From a virus, in the IMG/VR virus record IMGVR_UViG_3300042515_001514, positions 1 to 38,229 of that record: a DNA stretch of 38,229 nucleotides, one strand, 5' to 3'. Of this stretch, positions 30,207 to 36,002 are shown in pieces. The stretch's first letter is position 1. Every line of letters begins with the position of its first letter. Position numbers and translations under genes: made by a program. The notes beneath the pieces are model-generated. The model had not been told where the DNA came from, made no database searches, and saw only the letters and a list, made by a program, of their open reading frames with translations.

Positions 30207-30565
30207 CGCTCATTAAAGATCGTTCGGTCAGTCGCAACTAGCTTCTGACGGAGTATTGGCACAACGGGCAATACCAGGCTCGTATTGGCCTTTCCCCATT
30301 GACAAACAATAAAGCATTGTGGGGATGAAAAATGAAAACTCGATGAAAACTACGAGCCACTTGGCAGGGGATACCCCGAGCCCCTTCGCGCACACTTCCT
30401 AGCTACTGCTCTGTAGCGTGCGATACAGTTTTACACTTTGCAACGTATATACATTGTAGATACGGCAGGAATGAGAATGATTCTCCCTCTCCACTCTGTT
30501 TAATCCCGTCAAGCCTAAAAACCTAACGGGATAACGGTTAGCGGCCAACGCCCCCTGGAGTGCCC
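30207..30565. other. Intergenic region with inverted repeats and second operator-like element
   Basis: No convincing gene. Notable parts: GTATTG...CAATAC (30253-30274, 6-bp stem), GGGGATACCCC near 30367-30377, the operator-like GTATATAC-ATT-GTAGATAC at 30445-30463 which repeats the motif at 29304-29322, and the 7-bp inverted repeat ATCCCGT...ACGGGAT (30503-30509 and 30526-30532) enclosing an A-rich loop. Poly-T runs of a clear terminator are lacking. Confidence 0.4.
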
Positions 30566-30794
30566 TCAGGAGCCCCCGTAAGGGCCTCCCACGACAATCA
30601 CCCTATAGAGAATCAGTCCCTCTGCCAGAGCAGTCTCGCGGGCTGTTACATAGGCATCCCCTGGCGAGTCTGCCGATACGAACGGGAGGATCAATGGGGA
30701 GGGGGATAGCATCAGGCCCTGTGAGAAACACAGAGCCATGCTTGATTGTCGCGGAAGAATAGGCAATCCAACGGGCCTCTTCTATTTGTCTCAC
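30566..30794 (-). pseudogene. Small gene split by a +1 frameshift (about 76 residues in the combined reading)
   Basis: A GTG start at 30794 overlaps the clamp gene stop (GTGA). The first frame reads VRQIEEARWIAYSSATIKHG...DAIPLPIDPPVR and ends out of frame; the +1 frame continues FVSADSPGDAYVTARETALA and ends LILYRVIVVGGPYGGS. Both halves look protein-like, and each is poor alone (the zero-frame tail is Cys/Arg-rich and ends at 30603). The change of frame is near CCCCC/CCCC runs. Likely an indel (real or sequencing) or a +1 recoding site; no family recognised. Confidence 0.45.
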
Positions 30795-31381
30795 CAGTCT
30801 CTCACTTGCACAGGCATGAGTAGCAGTTGCACCTCGGTATCTTCCAAGGAAGCGGTAAAGAGCATTGCAGAAGTGGGCGATGCAAGGTGCATCTTGATGT
30901 TGCCAGTCTCGGAAAACTTGGCCACCACTTCAGAAATGATTTTCATGTAGGAGGCGTTGAATGCAACAGGCTTGCCAGGCTTGTTGCTCATTTGCTCTTC
31001 GCTGGGGAAGATTTGATCAATCTGCGGGAACTGATAGGGCAGTGGCTGGCAAGGACGGGCCTCAAGCATGTTGAGTTCTTCTTTCTTGCCGCCATAGAAT
31101 CTCACCTCCCCTTCTGCGCTGTTGATGATTGCTTTGCGGGCATAGCCCACTTTCTTCTTGAAAGCAGAAACAGGCACCAATAGTTCATCATTGTCCATGG
31201 AGCAATGCTGGCCCTTCTCCATATAGGCGCGAAAAGCATAGTGACCGTTGGTTGCTGCCACCCTGACGGTGGTGCCGCAGTTCAGAAGGTGAATGCCTTG
31301 CAGGGCTTCTTTGCATTCATCCTTGGAAGCAAATTGAGCAGCAGCCTCAAGAATAAACGAGGGAAGTTCAGTGGTGATCAT
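30791..31381 (-). CDS. Beta-clamp (DnaN)-like protein lacking domain 1
   Basis: A 196-residue protein starting MITTELPSFILEAAAQFASK, with the start set at 31381 (the frame also holds an ATG ten codons upstream). 'DECKEALQGIHLLN..TTVRVAATNGHYAFR' matches DnaN domain 2 (R..L.G..L......VATDGHRLA), and 'PVAFNASYMKIISEVVAKF' with the terminus 'LLLMPVQVRDW' matches domain 3 (VGFN..YL..AL and the 'YLIMPVR' end). The N-terminal third of a normal 366-residue clamp is absent. It would encircle DNA to hold a polymerase or other partner; ring composition is unknown. Confidence 0.65.
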   Translation of the reverse strand: MITTELPSFILEAAAQFASKDECKEALQGIHLLNCGTTVRVAATNGHYAFRAYMEKGQHCSMDNDELLVPVSAFKKKVGYARKAIINSAEGEVRFYGGKKEELNMLEARPCQPLPYQFPQIDQIFPSEEQMSNKPGKPVAFNASYMKIISEVVAKFSETGNIKMHLASPTSAMLFTASLEDTEVQLLLMPVQVRDW

Positions 31382-31414
31382 GGGAAGCGATGCAGGGGGA
31401 ATAATAAGCAAAAA

Positions 31415-31615
31415 TCAAGCGGTAACAGATTGAAGCTCGGCAGTCCATCCAAGGATCTCTTCTACTGAGTCGCGAGTGATGAGCAATTCAGCGAGGCAAT
31501 TGCCAGAGCGGTCGAGGTCGTTCTGCAGCAATTGAGCATCACTGGTCCAGCCGGTTGCATGGATGGCATTGATTTGCTGCTGAAGCGTGGAGCGAAGGGC
31601 GGAAGCGTTGATCAT
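31415..31615 (-). CDS. Small helical protein, unknown
   Basis: A 66-residue protein started at 31615 (MINASALRSTLQQQINAIHA). Continues 'LLQNDLDRSGNCLAELLITRDSVEEILGW', mostly helical. It precedes the clamp gene by about 30 bases on the same strand and may share its transcript. No family recognised. Confidence 0.5.
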   Translation of the reverse strand: MINASALRSTLQQQINAIHATGWTSDAQLLQNDLDRSGNCLAELLITRDSVEEILGWTAELQSVTA

Positions 31616-31697
31616 GGCTGAAAAGGGGTGAGGCTCTCGCCTCGTTGAACCAACAATACAGCCCTTCCTCCCCACCATCGCCTCCTGTTACAAAAGT

Positions 31698-31910
31698 TCA
31701 CAAAACAGGCTTCCACGGTGGAGGCTCCAGCCCATCCACCACGGCAATGCGCCTGCGGTTGACGGCTCCAATGCGCAGAAGTGACCGCGCCTGGCGTTCT
31801 AGCGCTTGCCTGTCCGGTCCTGAGTCAAGCAGCTCCCAACGGGCCTGATCATCAGGCAACGGGCTGCTCAGCCACAGGCTGTGGCCTAACCGCTGTTCAA
31901 CGATGGCCAC
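31698..31910 (-). CDS. Small hypothetical protein
   Basis: A 70-residue Arg/Leu-rich protein (MAIVEQRLGHSLWLSSPLPD, then ERQARSLLRIGAVNRRRIAVVDGLE) whose start overlaps the end of the preceding membrane protein gene by 14 bases. No domain recognised. Confidence 0.45.
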   Translation of the reverse strand: MAIVEQRLGHSLWLSSPLPDDQARWELLDSGPDRQALERQARSLLRIGAVNRRRIAVVDGLEPPPWKPVL

Positions 31911-32097
31911 GGGCCTGCTCCTGGGCGACGGTGACTGGAAGGTGCGTTAAGCGGCAGTATTTTTGCGGATGGAGCTTTATGCAGGATGCATAGTCTGCTG
32001 GCCTATCTTCTGTAGCAGGCGAATAAACGACAAAAGCAATGGCTGCCAGCCAAGGAGCAATGGCAGCAGCAATAGTGAGAAAGCGAAGGGGGTGCAT
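31897..32097 (-). CDS. Small membrane-anchored or secreted protein
   Basis: A 66-residue protein with a hydrophobic N-terminal segment (LRFLTIAAAIAPWLAAIAFVVY) that would be a signal anchor, followed by a short soluble tail with two cysteines (KLHPQKYCRLTH). Could be a small lysis-related or envelope protein, but no motif supports this. Confidence 0.5.
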   Translation of the reverse strand: MHPLRFLTIAAAIAPWLAAIAFVVYSPATEDRPADYASCIKLHPQKYCRLTHLPVTVAQEQARGHR

Positions 32098-32127
32098 GGA
32101 CTTGAGGGCGAAGGTGAGTAAACAAAA

Positions 32128-32721
32128 TCAGACCAAGGATTCGCGCAACGCTTTCACCCAGGCCGTTTGCTCAGCAGCCCGTTTCACTTCCTTTGCATAG
32201 TGCTCTCTGTGGTAAGAAAGATCACGCTCGCAACCTTTGATTTCCTGCTGTAGCCATTCTTCTCCGGACAATCGTTCACAAGGCTTGCTGCAATGCTCTG
32301 TTGAGCAGTCAAAACGGATGCTTTCTGTGATTTGCTCACGCATAAACTTCTTAAGCTCATAGTGATCGTCTGTGGGCGGATTCCATCGCTCCACTTGGTT
32401 AAGCATGTCTTCATAAGAAGCCCGCAATGCAAGCGCCTTTTGCAGACACTCCAATCGGCTTACTTCAGCCTGTTCCCATTCTTGATTGGCTGCATGGGTG
32501 CAGTCTGCTGCAGACATCTTGGAAAGGCGTTCCAGTTCAGTCCTGGTGCGGTCAATGGCCTTAAGGTGATAGTCGCTGGGCTCAAAGGCATCAGGAATTT
32601 GCTCACCACCGCCGGGCTCATCCCTCAAGGTGATGCAGGCGCCAAAAGCGCGAGCGCAATCAAGGGCGAACTGCTGAAAGGTGATGCCCTTTACAATGGG
32701 CGCTGTGTATCCAGAAGGCAT
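32128..32721 (-). CDS. Conserved phage protein (MPSGYTAxI...F-ALxCARAFGA type)
   Basis: A 197-residue protein. Residues 1-30, MPSGYTAPIVKGITFQQFAL followed by DCARAFGACI, are a pattern I recognise from a widely distributed phage family of unknown function. The rest is charged and helical (LKAIDRTRTELERLS; RAAEQTAWVKALRES) with several Cys. It probably acts in the early or host-takeover stage, since relatives sit in non-structural regions; this is weak inference. Confidence 0.6.
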   Translation of the reverse strand: MPSGYTAPIVKGITFQQFALDCARAFGACITLRDEPGGGEQIPDAFEPSDYHLKAIDRTRTELERLSKMSAADCTHAANQEWEQAEVSRLECLQKALALRASYEDMLNQVERWNPPTDDHYELKKFMREQITESIRFDCSTEHCSKPCERLSGEEWLQQEIKGCERDLSYHREHYAKEVKRAAEQTAWVKALRESLV

Positions 32722-32832
32722 GGCGTGATAGAGGGATCAACAGGGCCACAATAGCCTTACGAGCCTGTCCTGTCCAGCTCTGTGACAATGCTTCATAAGC
32801 CTGTGCTCTGCGCTACAGTTGCGCCAAGGCAA

Positions 32833-32858
32833 GAAAAAAGCGCCCTTGCGGAGCGCCT
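32833..32858 (-). terminator. Rho-independent terminator
   Basis: Minus-strand GCGCTCC-GCAA-GGGCGC (one G-T pair) followed by TTTTTT. It lies about 80 bases past the end of the 32940-33137 gene and before the next gene downstream at 32721. Confidence 0.8.
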
Positions 32859-32939
32859 TGAGCTGTTCTCTTCTTCATCTTGCCTGCCCCATTGCCCCTT
32901 GTGAAGCCTTTGTCAGCAAAGGCGGATAAGCACTTGTGC

Positions 32940-33137
32940 CTAGGGCTTGAGCGTTTTGATGAAGAACGGAGCGAGCCTGCCCTTGCGTAAACGGGAAGCA
33001 CTTACGACTTGCTTGCTTTTCGTGGCAGTGTTAACAATTTGCACCTTGCCATCCCCATAATCCTTCGTAATGACATAGGCACCTCGCCAGCCAAAGTTCT
33101 GGTCATTCAGGTCTACGGTGTCGCCAACTGTCAGCAT
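32940..33137 (-). CDS. Small beta-rich protein, unknown
   Basis: A 65-residue protein (MLTVGDTVDLNDQNFGWRGA, then GKVQIVNTATKSKQVVSASRL). The 'G..V.L.D..fGW.G.Y.I....DGKV.I' pattern suggests an SH3-like or KOW-like barrel. It lies between the repeat array and a terminator, on the same strand as its neighbours. Confidence 0.55.
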   Translation of the reverse strand: MLTVGDTVDLNDQNFGWRGAYVITKDYGDGKVQIVNTATKSKQVVSASRLRKGRLAPFFIKTLKP

Positions 33138-33180
33138 CAGTATTCCTTGGTGGAAGGGGCGCCAAGCGCCCCCTTATTAA
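33138..33180. other. Leader before the 5-bp-periodic array
   Basis: Short spacer containing GGGGCGCC-AA-GCGCCCCC (33155-33172 region), a G/C inverted repeat that may act as a hairpin at the edge of the array. No gene is visible here. Confidence 0.35.
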
Positions 33181-33264
33181 CCATGCCACACCAAAGCTGT
33201 CCTGGCCGAACCCCGCCGTGACTTGCCAGACCTTAGCTTTCCATGCCTTGCTACAACCGCTTGA

Positions 33265-33310
33265 GGGCGGCAGAGAGCGCTCGAAGACGTTCAGTGCTGC
33301 CGTCTGCAGC
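33265..33310. repeat. Hairpin module 1 of the array
   Basis: GGCAG...CTGCC outer stem around an inner GAGCG-...-CGTTC stem, then the constant ending GTGCTGCCGTCTGCAGC (33294-33310). The same ending recurs 130 and 263 bases later. Confidence 0.6.
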
Positions 33311-33392
33311 TATCGCCGCGCCGCGCCCCGACGAACCATACCAGACCGAGCCCCGCCAAGCCCCGCCGAGCGGAACCTTGTCTACTCTTCAA

Positions 33393-33440
33393 GAGAGCAG
33401 CAGGGAGCCTCTTGCGAAGCTCCGTGCTGCCGTCTGCAGC
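33393..33440. repeat. Hairpin module 2 of the array
   Basis: AGCAGCA...TGCTGC outer stem and inner GGAGC(C)TC-TTGC-GA(A)GCTCC stem, followed by GTGCTGCCGTCTGCAGC (33424-33440). The inner stem differs in sequence from modules 1 and 3 while keeping the pairing. Confidence 0.6.
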
Positions 33441-33528
33441 CATTGCCCTGCCCTGCCCGACCTCAGCGCACCGCGCCCTGCCACGCCGTAACGCGCCCGA
33501 CCGAAGCCTGCCCAGACTGCTCATGTAA

Positions 33529-33573
33529 AGAGCAGCAGAGAGGGCTTGCGCCCTCAGTGCTGCTGTCTGCAGC
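33529..33573. repeat. Hairpin module 3 of the array
   Basis: AGAGCAGCA...TGCTGCT outer stem, inner GAGGGC-TTGC-GCCCTC stem (6 bp, perfect), then GTGCTGCTGTCTGCAGC (33557-33573). One base differs from the constant ending of modules 1 and 2. Confidence 0.6.
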
Positions 33574-33686
33574 CAACAACCTTGCCAAGCCTAGCCTAGC
33601 CTAGTCCGGCCTCACCCCTCCAAACCACGCCTCACCTCGCCCAGTATCACCACGCTGGGACTTACACCAGAGGATGCCCAGCGCGA

Positions 33687-34319
33687 TCAGGCCACCTCAG
33701 CAAGCATCCGGTTGAGGGTTTCAGTGACAGGCATCACTTCAGCCTCAAAACGACCGTGCTTGGGCCTCCAATCGCCCAGTCCCACCAGCTTACCAGCGTC
33801 AGTGGCAATTTCTTCCACGTCACGCAGGTTCAGCACGTCGGGATCGTATTGAGCGATGGCATTGATGCTCCAGTTACGGAAGATGGGACGAGTGCGCATC
33901 ACCTTGGCCATCCCCACCTTCACGCCGATGGTGTGAGTGAAGTCACCGCTGGCAAACATCTCCGCGAGGGTTTCATCGGTGATGGCGTCAGGCTTGCCTG
34001 CAAACTGAAGGGAGGCGTGTTCGGTAAAGAACAGACCGCACTTTGCCTGAGGGCCACGCTTGGACTTTTTAGCGCCGCCAATCATTGTACTTTCAATGAC
34101 ATAATCAGGGATGACAAGATCATCATTGGTGCGGTAAAGACCAGCCAGCCACTCAAGACGAGCGAGTTCGTCAAAGTCGGCGTCGGTTTTTTTTCGCTTC
34201 GAGCTAACGGCCCTCATCGCCTTCGCATAAGTATTTCGCGGATCGGCTGTTTGACCGTTGTGGCACAACAATGGGCTCACGCCTTTGAAGCGAATTTGAA
34301 CAGTCGGAAGTTGAGACAT
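33687..34319 (-). CDS. Conserved phage protein of unknown function (possible distant RAMP/Cas7-like fold)
   Basis: A 210-residue protein; the start MSQLPTVQIRFKGVSPLLCHN at 34319 is chosen because the longer frame overlaps the HNH gene. It has 'LPDDLVIPDYVIESTMIGGA'-type beta strands and 'KSKRGPQAKCGLFF', and ends with the motif VGLGDWRPKHGRFEAEV, which I know from a family found in many siphoviruses and which resembles the glycine-rich loop of RAMP proteins. Function unknown; location downstream of an HNH gene does not help. Confidence 0.6.
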   Translation of the reverse strand: MSQLPTVQIRFKGVSPLLCHNGQTADPRNTYAKAMRAVSSKRKKTDADFDELARLEWLAGLYRTNDDLVIPDYVIESTMIGGAKKSKRGPQAKCGLFFTEHASLQFAGKPDAITDETLAEMFASGDFTHTIGVKVGMAKVMRTRPIFRNWSINAIAQYDPDVLNLRDVEEIATDAGKLVGLGDWRPKHGRFEAEVMPVTETLNRMLAEVA

Positions 34320-34671
34320 TGGGCTTGTTTGATAACAATGGAACGTGCAAAGATGATGCTTGAATGAGAACTGGCTCAACTTGCTTTTTGGGATCGAGCT
34401 TGAAACGCTGGCGTCGAACTGAATTGGTAATGCCATCGTGACATTCAGAGCAGAGCGTCAGAAGGTCTGACAGTTGCTCGTTGCCAAACGAGGGGTACGT
34501 GTAGTCCGGTGGTCCCGCATTCTTGTGATGCACCTGAAGCGATGGCCAACCAAGTTGCTCAAGTTGCTCGCGGGTAATTCCGCAGCCTTGGCACTGGTGG
34601 TTGTCGTGATTAAGCCGTTGCTCGCGCTTTCTCCTCCACGCTGTAGAGGCGTAGTAGGAGTTGTCAGGCAT
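34204..34671 (-). CDS. HNH endonuclease
   Basis: A 155-residue protein with a classical HNH core: Cys27-x2-Cys30 (CQGC), 'LQVHHKNAG' with His48/His49, then 'LSDLLTLCSECHDGI' giving Cys74/Cys77. The N-terminus 'WRRKREQRLNHDNH' is basic. Free-standing HNH nucleases of this type are common in phages and usually act in homing or DNA packaging. Its C-terminal 40 residues overlap the next gene by 116 bases, unusually long; either the C-terminus or the downstream start may be shorter in reality. Confidence 0.8.
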   Translation of the reverse strand: MPDNSYYASTAWRRKREQRLNHDNHQCQGCGITREQLEQLGWPSLQVHHKNAGPPDYTYPSFGNEQLSDLLTLCSECHDGITNSVRRQRFKLDPKKQVEPVLIQASSLHVPLLSNKPNVSTSDCSNSLQRREPIVVPQRSNSRSAKYLCEGDEGR

Positions 34672-34735
34672 GGGTGGGCACCTCTTGGCGGGCGACTGCC
34701 AAACAATACCACAAGTACATGGTCGACGCGAGCAT

Positions 34736-34759
34736 GAAAAAGAGGCACCGAAGCGCCTC
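34736..34759 (-). terminator. Rho-independent terminator with UUCG loop after the RlpA-like gene
   Basis: Minus-strand GAGGCGC-TTCG-GTGCCTC (7 bp including a G-T pair, UUCG loop) followed by TTTTT. The G-T pair exists only in the minus-strand RNA, supporting the direction. It lies beyond the periodic block, about 140 bases past the RlpA stop. Confidence 0.85.
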
Positions 34760-34772
34760 TCTCCAGGTAGTA

Positions 34773-34835
34773 CCTAGCCACGCCATGCCGAGCCTAGCCC
34801 AGCCACGACCTGCCACACTGCGCCCCGCCTGGCCG
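34773..34835. repeat. Second 5-bp-periodic (CCNNG)n block
   Basis: Consecutive pentamers CCTAG CCACG CCATG CCGAG, then CCTAG CCCAG CCACG and more near-CCNNG units, matching the pattern of the 33181-33644 array. It fills the 3' untranslated region of the RlpA-like gene just before a terminator. It shows that the repeat type is not confined to one site. Confidence 0.65.
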
Positions 34836-34897
34836 AAAGAGGGGCAATCGCCAACCTCTGGCAAAGAATAGCGCAATTTTGGCCTTTGTCTTAAGCC

Positions 34898-35251
34898 TTA
34901 CGCCAGTCTTGTCCAGCACAGCCCAGCAACCCCTTGAGACGGGCTTGCTACGCGGGAGAACGCACCGTAGCTCAGATCAAGCTCTCGCCCACCGTAAAAT
35001 GGGCCTCGGTCCGTAACGGTCACGCGCACGCTTTTGCCATTGGCTGGATTGCGCACCAGAATTTGCGAGCCGAACGGTAGTGTGCGATGGGCAGTGGTCA
35101 TTGCGGAAGGGTTCATTGGCTGGCCGTTTGCCATTGTACGCCAGGCAAAGCCATCGCCACGGCCATAGAAACTGGCATCACCACAACGGGCAGCGTGGGC
35201 GGGAGCTGCAGCAAAAGCAGTAATGGTCAGAAAAGAAAGGAAAAAACGCAT
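34898..35251 (-). CDS. RlpA-like secreted protein (double-psi beta barrel)
   Basis: A 117-residue protein with an N-terminal signal peptide (MRFFLSFLTITAFAAAPAHA, predicted cut after residue 20). The mature part has the RlpA pattern: 'DASFYGRGDGFAWRTMANG', 'MTTAHRTLPFGSQILVRNP', and 'VRVTVTDRGPFYGGRELDLS' with the catalytic-type Asp81 and Asp92. RlpA is a lytic transglycosylase that cuts naked glycan strands of peptidoglycan; this short form could help lysis or weaken the wall. No lipobox (Cys after the signal) is seen, so it is probably soluble in the periplasm. Confidence 0.85.
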   Translation of the reverse strand: MRFFLSFLTITAFAAAPAHAARCGDASFYGRGDGFAWRTMANGQPMNPSAMTTAHRTLPFGSQILVRNPANGKSVRVTVTDRGPFYGGRELDLSYGAFSRVASPSQGVAGLCWTRLA

Positions 35252-35267
35252 TTGTTTGTGTAAGTAG

Positions 35268-35459
35268 CTAGAGGGGCCAGTCGCCTGGCAGGCTCAGGAT
35301 TGAGCAATACCCACCGTAGCAGAACGAACAATCCCCTGCGTCGTGGTATGCTTTGTAGGCAATTCGCCCCTGAGGCTTAATCGCCTCCATCGCTGATGCC
35401 GTGAGGGTGGGGGAGTCCGGTTGGTTTTGCACTATCGAAAGAAGTGCAGCCGAGCGCAT
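35268..35459 (-). CDS. Small hypothetical protein
   Basis: A 63-residue frame (MRSAALLSIVQNQPDSPTLT...), with a more likely internal start at 'MEAIKPQGRIAYKAYHD' about 23 residues later. Contains 'CSFCYGGYCSIL', giving three cysteines. It lies 16 bases upstream of the RlpA gene on the same strand and may share its message. No known family. Confidence 0.4.
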   Translation of the reverse strand: MRSAALLSIVQNQPDSPTLTASAMEAIKPQGRIAYKAYHDAGDCSFCYGGYCSILSLPGDWPL

Positions 35460-35525
35460 GGGTCGGTGAGGGCGACCAACCAGCTTCGGGAATGAAGCAG
35501 GGCTTATCGGAGGATTGCAAGAGGG

Positions 35526-35549
35526 AGCCCCGCAAGGGGCTTTCTTTTT
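35526..35549 (+). terminator. Plus-strand rho-independent terminator
   Basis: AGCCCC-GCAA-GGGGCT followed by TTCTTTTT on the plus strand, although no plus-strand gene precedes it for 5 kb. It therefore suggests an unlisted plus-strand transcript reaching this point, or protection of the RlpA operon from antisense transcription. Confidence 0.7.
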
Positions 35550-35665
35550 GTCTATGCTTGTAGCGGGATGTAGGGCGAGCGTTTCTTCGCGCTTGCGAGC
35601 AATCAGCTCTCTGCCCGCTGGACGATTTTTGTCATAAAGAAAGGCCCCTTGCGGGGCTTTTTTGT
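35550..35665 (+). ncRNA. Candidate small structured RNA ending at a terminator
   Basis: Between two terminators the plus strand can fold into a long arm: outer AGCGGG (35562-35567) with CCCGCT (35614-35619), inner GCGAGCG (35575-35581) with CGCTTGC (35590-35596, one G-T pair). It ends at GCCCC-TTGC-GGGGC (35645-35658) followed by six Ts, a strong terminator. It is also the 3' end of the minus-strand operon, because the second hairpin is a plausible bidirectional terminator. No coding frame is visible. A small RNA is possible but unproven. Confidence 0.4.
35643..35664. terminator. Bidirectional terminator at the end of the right-end operon
   Basis: GCCCC-TTGC-GGGGC (5 bp extended by weaker pairs), with TTTTTT on the plus side and CTTTCTTT on the minus side. 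It lies about 70 bases past the stop of the 35733-36002 gene on the minus strand. Confidence 0.7.
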
Positions 35666-35732
35666 TTCGTAGGCGTGCCAGACCAACTAATCCGCTGGGA
35701 AGAGGACCATTTTCGTGGCGTCAGGAAATTGG

Positions 35733-36002
35733 TCAGCCATGGTCGGCCTCCCGTCGAAACTCGGCCACCACTTCCGCCACCACTTCCGCTGCGGAGTCGC
35801 ACCACTGCCATTGAATAGCTTCCAAAAACGCCGCCACCTCGCGGATTGCGGCGCGGCAGTCGTTGATCACGTATTCATCCTGTGGGCAACTGCTGTCGAG
35901 GGCCATTGCCACCCTCTCCACCAACCCAGCAGGCCGAGCCTCAGCACTGGCGGCGCGGAGTTTGGTCATGGCGGCCTGGGTGGCGTCGGTGAGCTTGATC
36001 AT
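35733..36002 (-). CDS. Small conserved phage protein (related in style to 25925-26257)
   Basis: An 89-residue protein whose ATG overlaps the methyltransferase stop by four bases (ATGA). It starts MIKLTDATQAAMTKLRAASA and contains 'DCRAAIREVAAFLEAIQW' and 'AEVVAEVVAEFRREADHG'. This is the common style of short proteins carried in such phages, of unknown function. Last gene of the right-end operon. Confidence 0.55.
   Translation of the reverse strand: MIKLTDATQAAMTKLRAASAEARPAGLVERVAMALDSSCPQDEYVINDCRAAIREVAAFLEAIQWQWCDSAAEVVAEVVAEFRREADHG

Larger units (their letters stand above)
33181..33644. repeat. Degenerate 5-bp-periodic (CCNNG)n array interrupted by three hairpin modules
   Basis: Most of this region reads as consecutive pentamers close to CCNNG (minus strand CNNGG): for example CCGCG CCGCG CCCCG at 33316-33330, CCCTG CCCTG CCCGA at 33446-33460 and CCTAG CCTAG CCTAG near 33590-33604. 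Blocks 33181-33260, 33311-33380 and 33446-33515 share the same phase; 33580-33644 is shifted by one base. Three hairpins lie between the blocks with about 130-bp spacing. No homopolymer repeat or ordinary coding signal explains it. Confidence 0.7.

Noticed and set aside
32813-33001. Minus-strand open frame of 62 codons at the end of the 32940-33137 gene
   Set aside because: It overlaps the real 65-residue gene in another frame and crosses the terminator at 32833-32858, so it is unlikely to be translated.
33218-33604. Plus-strand open frame of 128 codons in the CCNNG array
   Set aside because: Its Pro/Arg/Ser/Cys content follows directly from the 5-bp repeat; no start signal or motif. It is better explained as repeat DNA.
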